The translations under genes were made by a program, and so were the position numbers. The notes beneath the pieces were generated by a model. That model did not search any database. It had not been told where the DNA came from and was given only the letters and a program-made list of their open reading frames with translations. A stretch of DNA of 64,000 nucleotides from an uncultured Clostridia bacterium (GTDB lineage Bacteria; Bacillota; Clostridia; UMGS1810): contig CAKSFP010000002.1 in NCBI GenBank assembly GCA_934454585.1, positions 1-64,000 on the forward strand, read 5' to 3'. Position 1 is the stretch's first letter, and every line of letters starts with the position of its first letter. Below are positions 62,361-64,000 of the stretch, piece by piece.

Positions 62361-63944
62361 CTATCTCTGCAGCAAATCGGCATAAAACGCCTTTGCCAGC
62401 ATGGCGGCACATTCACCGCGCGTAACCGGCATTTCGGGACGGAAAGTGCCGTCCTCATAACCGTTTATAATCCCGACGCCCGACAAAGCTGAAACGGATT
62501 TTAACGCATAATCCGCAATTGATCCGGCATCGGAAAATACTTTTGCCCCGTCACCGGAATAGTTTTTAATCCTGTTTATGATCACTGCGGCGTCCTGTCT
62601 GCTTATGTGCGACTCGGGGGCGAATCTTCCCTGACCCACTCCGCCGACAATGCCGCTTTTGTACGCACCGCTCACCGCGCCGAAATACCATTTGTCGCCC
62701 GTCACATCGTCAAACACCGCTTCATCGGAATCCGCCACGGAGCAGATCGATACAATCATCTTCACAAATTCTGCTCTCGTCACACTCTCGTCAGGACGAA
62801 AAGTTCCGTCCTCATAGCCGTTTGCCGCGCCATTTGTTTTTAACACGCTCACATAATCCTTTGCCCAGTGATTGGTCATGTCGGAAAATGGTGATGCGGA
62901 CTCGGCATCATAACTCGGCGGCAGATAAGTTGTGCCGCCGCCCGATGAACCTCCGCCGGAGGACGAACCGCCGCCACCGCCTGTCTGTGAACCGCTGTTT
63001 TTAACGGTTGCAACACAGCTTGCAAACAAAGCGTCTATGTCCGATTGAGAATGAGTGTTTCCGAGCAAGGTATGCATATTCATAAACACGGTATCGCGTT
63101 TGTAGTCGGTATCAAGCGAATTGTAATCCGCAAGCGATACACCGTTTTTTGCAGCGTATGCGAGATATTCGCTCTGCAGTGTCTCAAATGACTGCGCACC
63201 CTTTATCTTGGCCGCAGTAATTAAGCCGTCAAATTTTGATGAAAACACAGCATTGTACTCTGTGTTTTTCGCTATGTCATCGGCAGCTTTTTTCTGCCTG
63301 TCGCCGAGCAAATCATACACTGTTGCGTCAACATCCGTATACGCACTGTAATACACAAGCGCATCGCCGAGTGAGATGTCGCCGCCGTTCATCTTTGCGG
63401 TCGCCTCGCCCATCATAAATGCACTTATAAATCCGCTGTTGTCAAAACCGCCGTTCGGGCGCACAGCAAGCATATATTTAAGTGCACCGTCGGCAAATCT
63501 GCCAAGATTCTCTGTTTCAAAACCGCTTATGTTTTCAAGCGCCGCCCCAAGCTGAGCTGCGCTCTTTGCCGCATTAATCCCGCCAATATTGATTCCGGCG
63601 GCAAGTGCATAAGCGTTTGTGCAGTCTAACTTGTCGGAGTATGTGCGCACGATATATTTCCCATTGTCAAAGCTTTGCGACAATTCTGCCTTGAATTCAA
63701 ACTTACCGAGCGCATCTTTTTCTATGGTCTTAATCAAGATGTTCTTCATGCCGTCCGCGGGAACAAGTGATGAAACATCAGTGTTCTCAGGCACCACCGA
63801 GACGGTTATGCTGTTCGGCAATGTGTCGTCACAGCTTAAGTGCAGTCTGCCGTCGGTCGTCGGTGAAAGCATGGTTTTGCCGCTCGCTTTACCGCATGAC
63901 ACAAGGATTAACGCACTCAATACCAAACAAATTTTTCTGTTCAT
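62361..63944 (-). CDS. Lipoprotein with three C-terminal SLH domains
   Basis: A 527-residue protein with a lipoprotein signal: LILVSC at about 13-18 is a good lipobox. The middle (about 25-330) is helical and Ala-rich without known domain; a Gly/Ser linker (GGGGSSSGGGSSGGG) follows. Three SLH repeats close it: SPFSDMTNHWAKDYV, then FDDVTGDKWYFGAV, then FSDAGSIADYALKSV, each followed by the G-F-P type second half (YEDGTFRPDESVTRAEFV). Having both a lipid anchor and SLH domains is unusual because either one would be enough to hold it at the surface. It follows the sugar permease gene by 9 bases. Confidence 0.83.
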   Translation of the reverse strand: MNRKICLVLSALILVSCGKASGKTMLSPTTDGRLHLSCDDTLPNSITVSVVPENTDVSSLVPADGMKNILIKTIEKDALGKFEFKAELSQSFDNGKYIVRTYSDKLDCTNAYALAAGINIGGINAAKSAAQLGAALENISGFETENLGRFADGALKYMLAVRPNGGFDNSGFISAFMMGEATAKMNGGDISLGDALVYYSAYTDVDATVYDLLGDRQKKAADDIAKNTEYNAVFSSKFDGLITAAKIKGAQSFETLQSEYLAYAAKNGVSLADYNSLDTDYKRDTVFMNMHTLLGNTHSQSDIDALFASCVATVKNSGSQTGGGGGSSSGGGSSGGGTTYLPPSYDAESASPFSDMTNHWAKDYVSVLKTNGAANGYEDGTFRPDESVTRAEFVKMIVSICSVADSDEAVFDDVTGDKWYFGAVSGAYKSGIVGGVGQGRFAPESHISRQDAAVIINRIKNYSGDGAKVFSDAGSIADYALKSVSALSGVGIINGYEDGTFRPEMPVTRGECAAMLAKAFYADLLQR

Positions 63945-63953
63945 GGTCTCCTC

Positions 63954-64000
63954 CTATCCTTTTACCGCGCCTACCATAACACCTTTTGCAAAATACTTCT
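63954..64000 (-). CDS. Carbohydrate ABC transporter permease (C-terminal end only)
   Basis: The last 14 codons of a gene running off the right edge read KYFAKGVMVGAVKG then stop. This is the usual C-terminus of MalG/LacG-type permeases of CUT1 sugar importers. It indicates that the polysaccharide locus continues to the right with an oligosaccharide importer. Only the tail is seen. Confidence 0.75.
   Translation of the reverse strand, partial: KYFAKGVMVGAVKG

Overview
The window looks like the chromosome of a spore-forming, Gram-positive member of the Clostridia (Firmicutes), probably a gut or plant-fibre degrader. The grounds are four sporulation or germination loci (spoIIID, sleB, and spoVAC-spoVAD-spoVAE), S-layer-homology (SLH) anchored surface proteins, a membrane AraC-type regulator of the kind that controls carbohydrate loci, and several pectin-type enzymes (GH78 rhamnosidase, GH105 unsaturated-uronyl hydrolase, acetylesterases, a heparinase II/III-like lyase). 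I cannot name the genus.

Layout. (1) 1-8030: an AT-rich accessory cassette next to spoIIID. It carries a Fic protein, then an operon of Xre regulator, Vsr nicking endonuclease, C5-cytosine methyltransferase, HpaII-family restriction enzyme and a second C5-cytosine methyltransferase, followed by a two-ORF HEPN-type gene that looks frameshifted, an ArsC/Spx-like protein and a flavin-reductase remnant. The cassette is bracketed by two copies of a ~59 bp sequence that belongs to the spoIIID leader, so it appears to have landed in that leader. (2) 8029-14680: spoIIID, an intracellular subtilisin, a two-gene operon of GH123-like hydrolase plus N-acetylhexosamine-kinase-like protein, and a divergent GH78 rhamnosidase. 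(3) 14721-21555: a six-gene minus-strand run with gltX, an rRNA methyltransferase, a degenerate GH3 protein and a DUF1015 protein. (4) 21685-25810: rnr-smpB, sleB, mntP. (5) 25841-30603: a five-gene secreted protein / ABC exporter / two-component operon. (6) 30710-41083: galM, a giant BspA-like leucine-rich-repeat protein abutting an O-antigen-ligase-like membrane protein, and a DUF4143 ATPase. (7) 41325-46161: small ORF plus spoVAC-AD-AE, a CDF metal exporter, a parvulin and a LUD-domain protein. (8) 46213-64000: a minus-strand polysaccharide locus with regulator, GH105, an SGNH esterase gene interrupted by an in-frame TGA, a SASA esterase, a heparinase II/III-like protein, two SLH proteins, and the end of a sugar ABC permease running off the right edge.

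How it fits together. Region 8 reads as a regulator, surface and secreted enzymes, and importer for an acetylated acidic polysaccharide such as rhamnogalacturonan. The GH78 and GH123/kinase genes of region 2 would handle rhamnose and N-acetylhexosamine ends. Region 1 is the clearest candidate for something new: an HpaII-like restriction-modification unit with two methyltransferases and Vsr, next to a HEPN gene, inserted at a sporulation regulator. All functions are inferred from sequence motifs read by eye; no database search was run.
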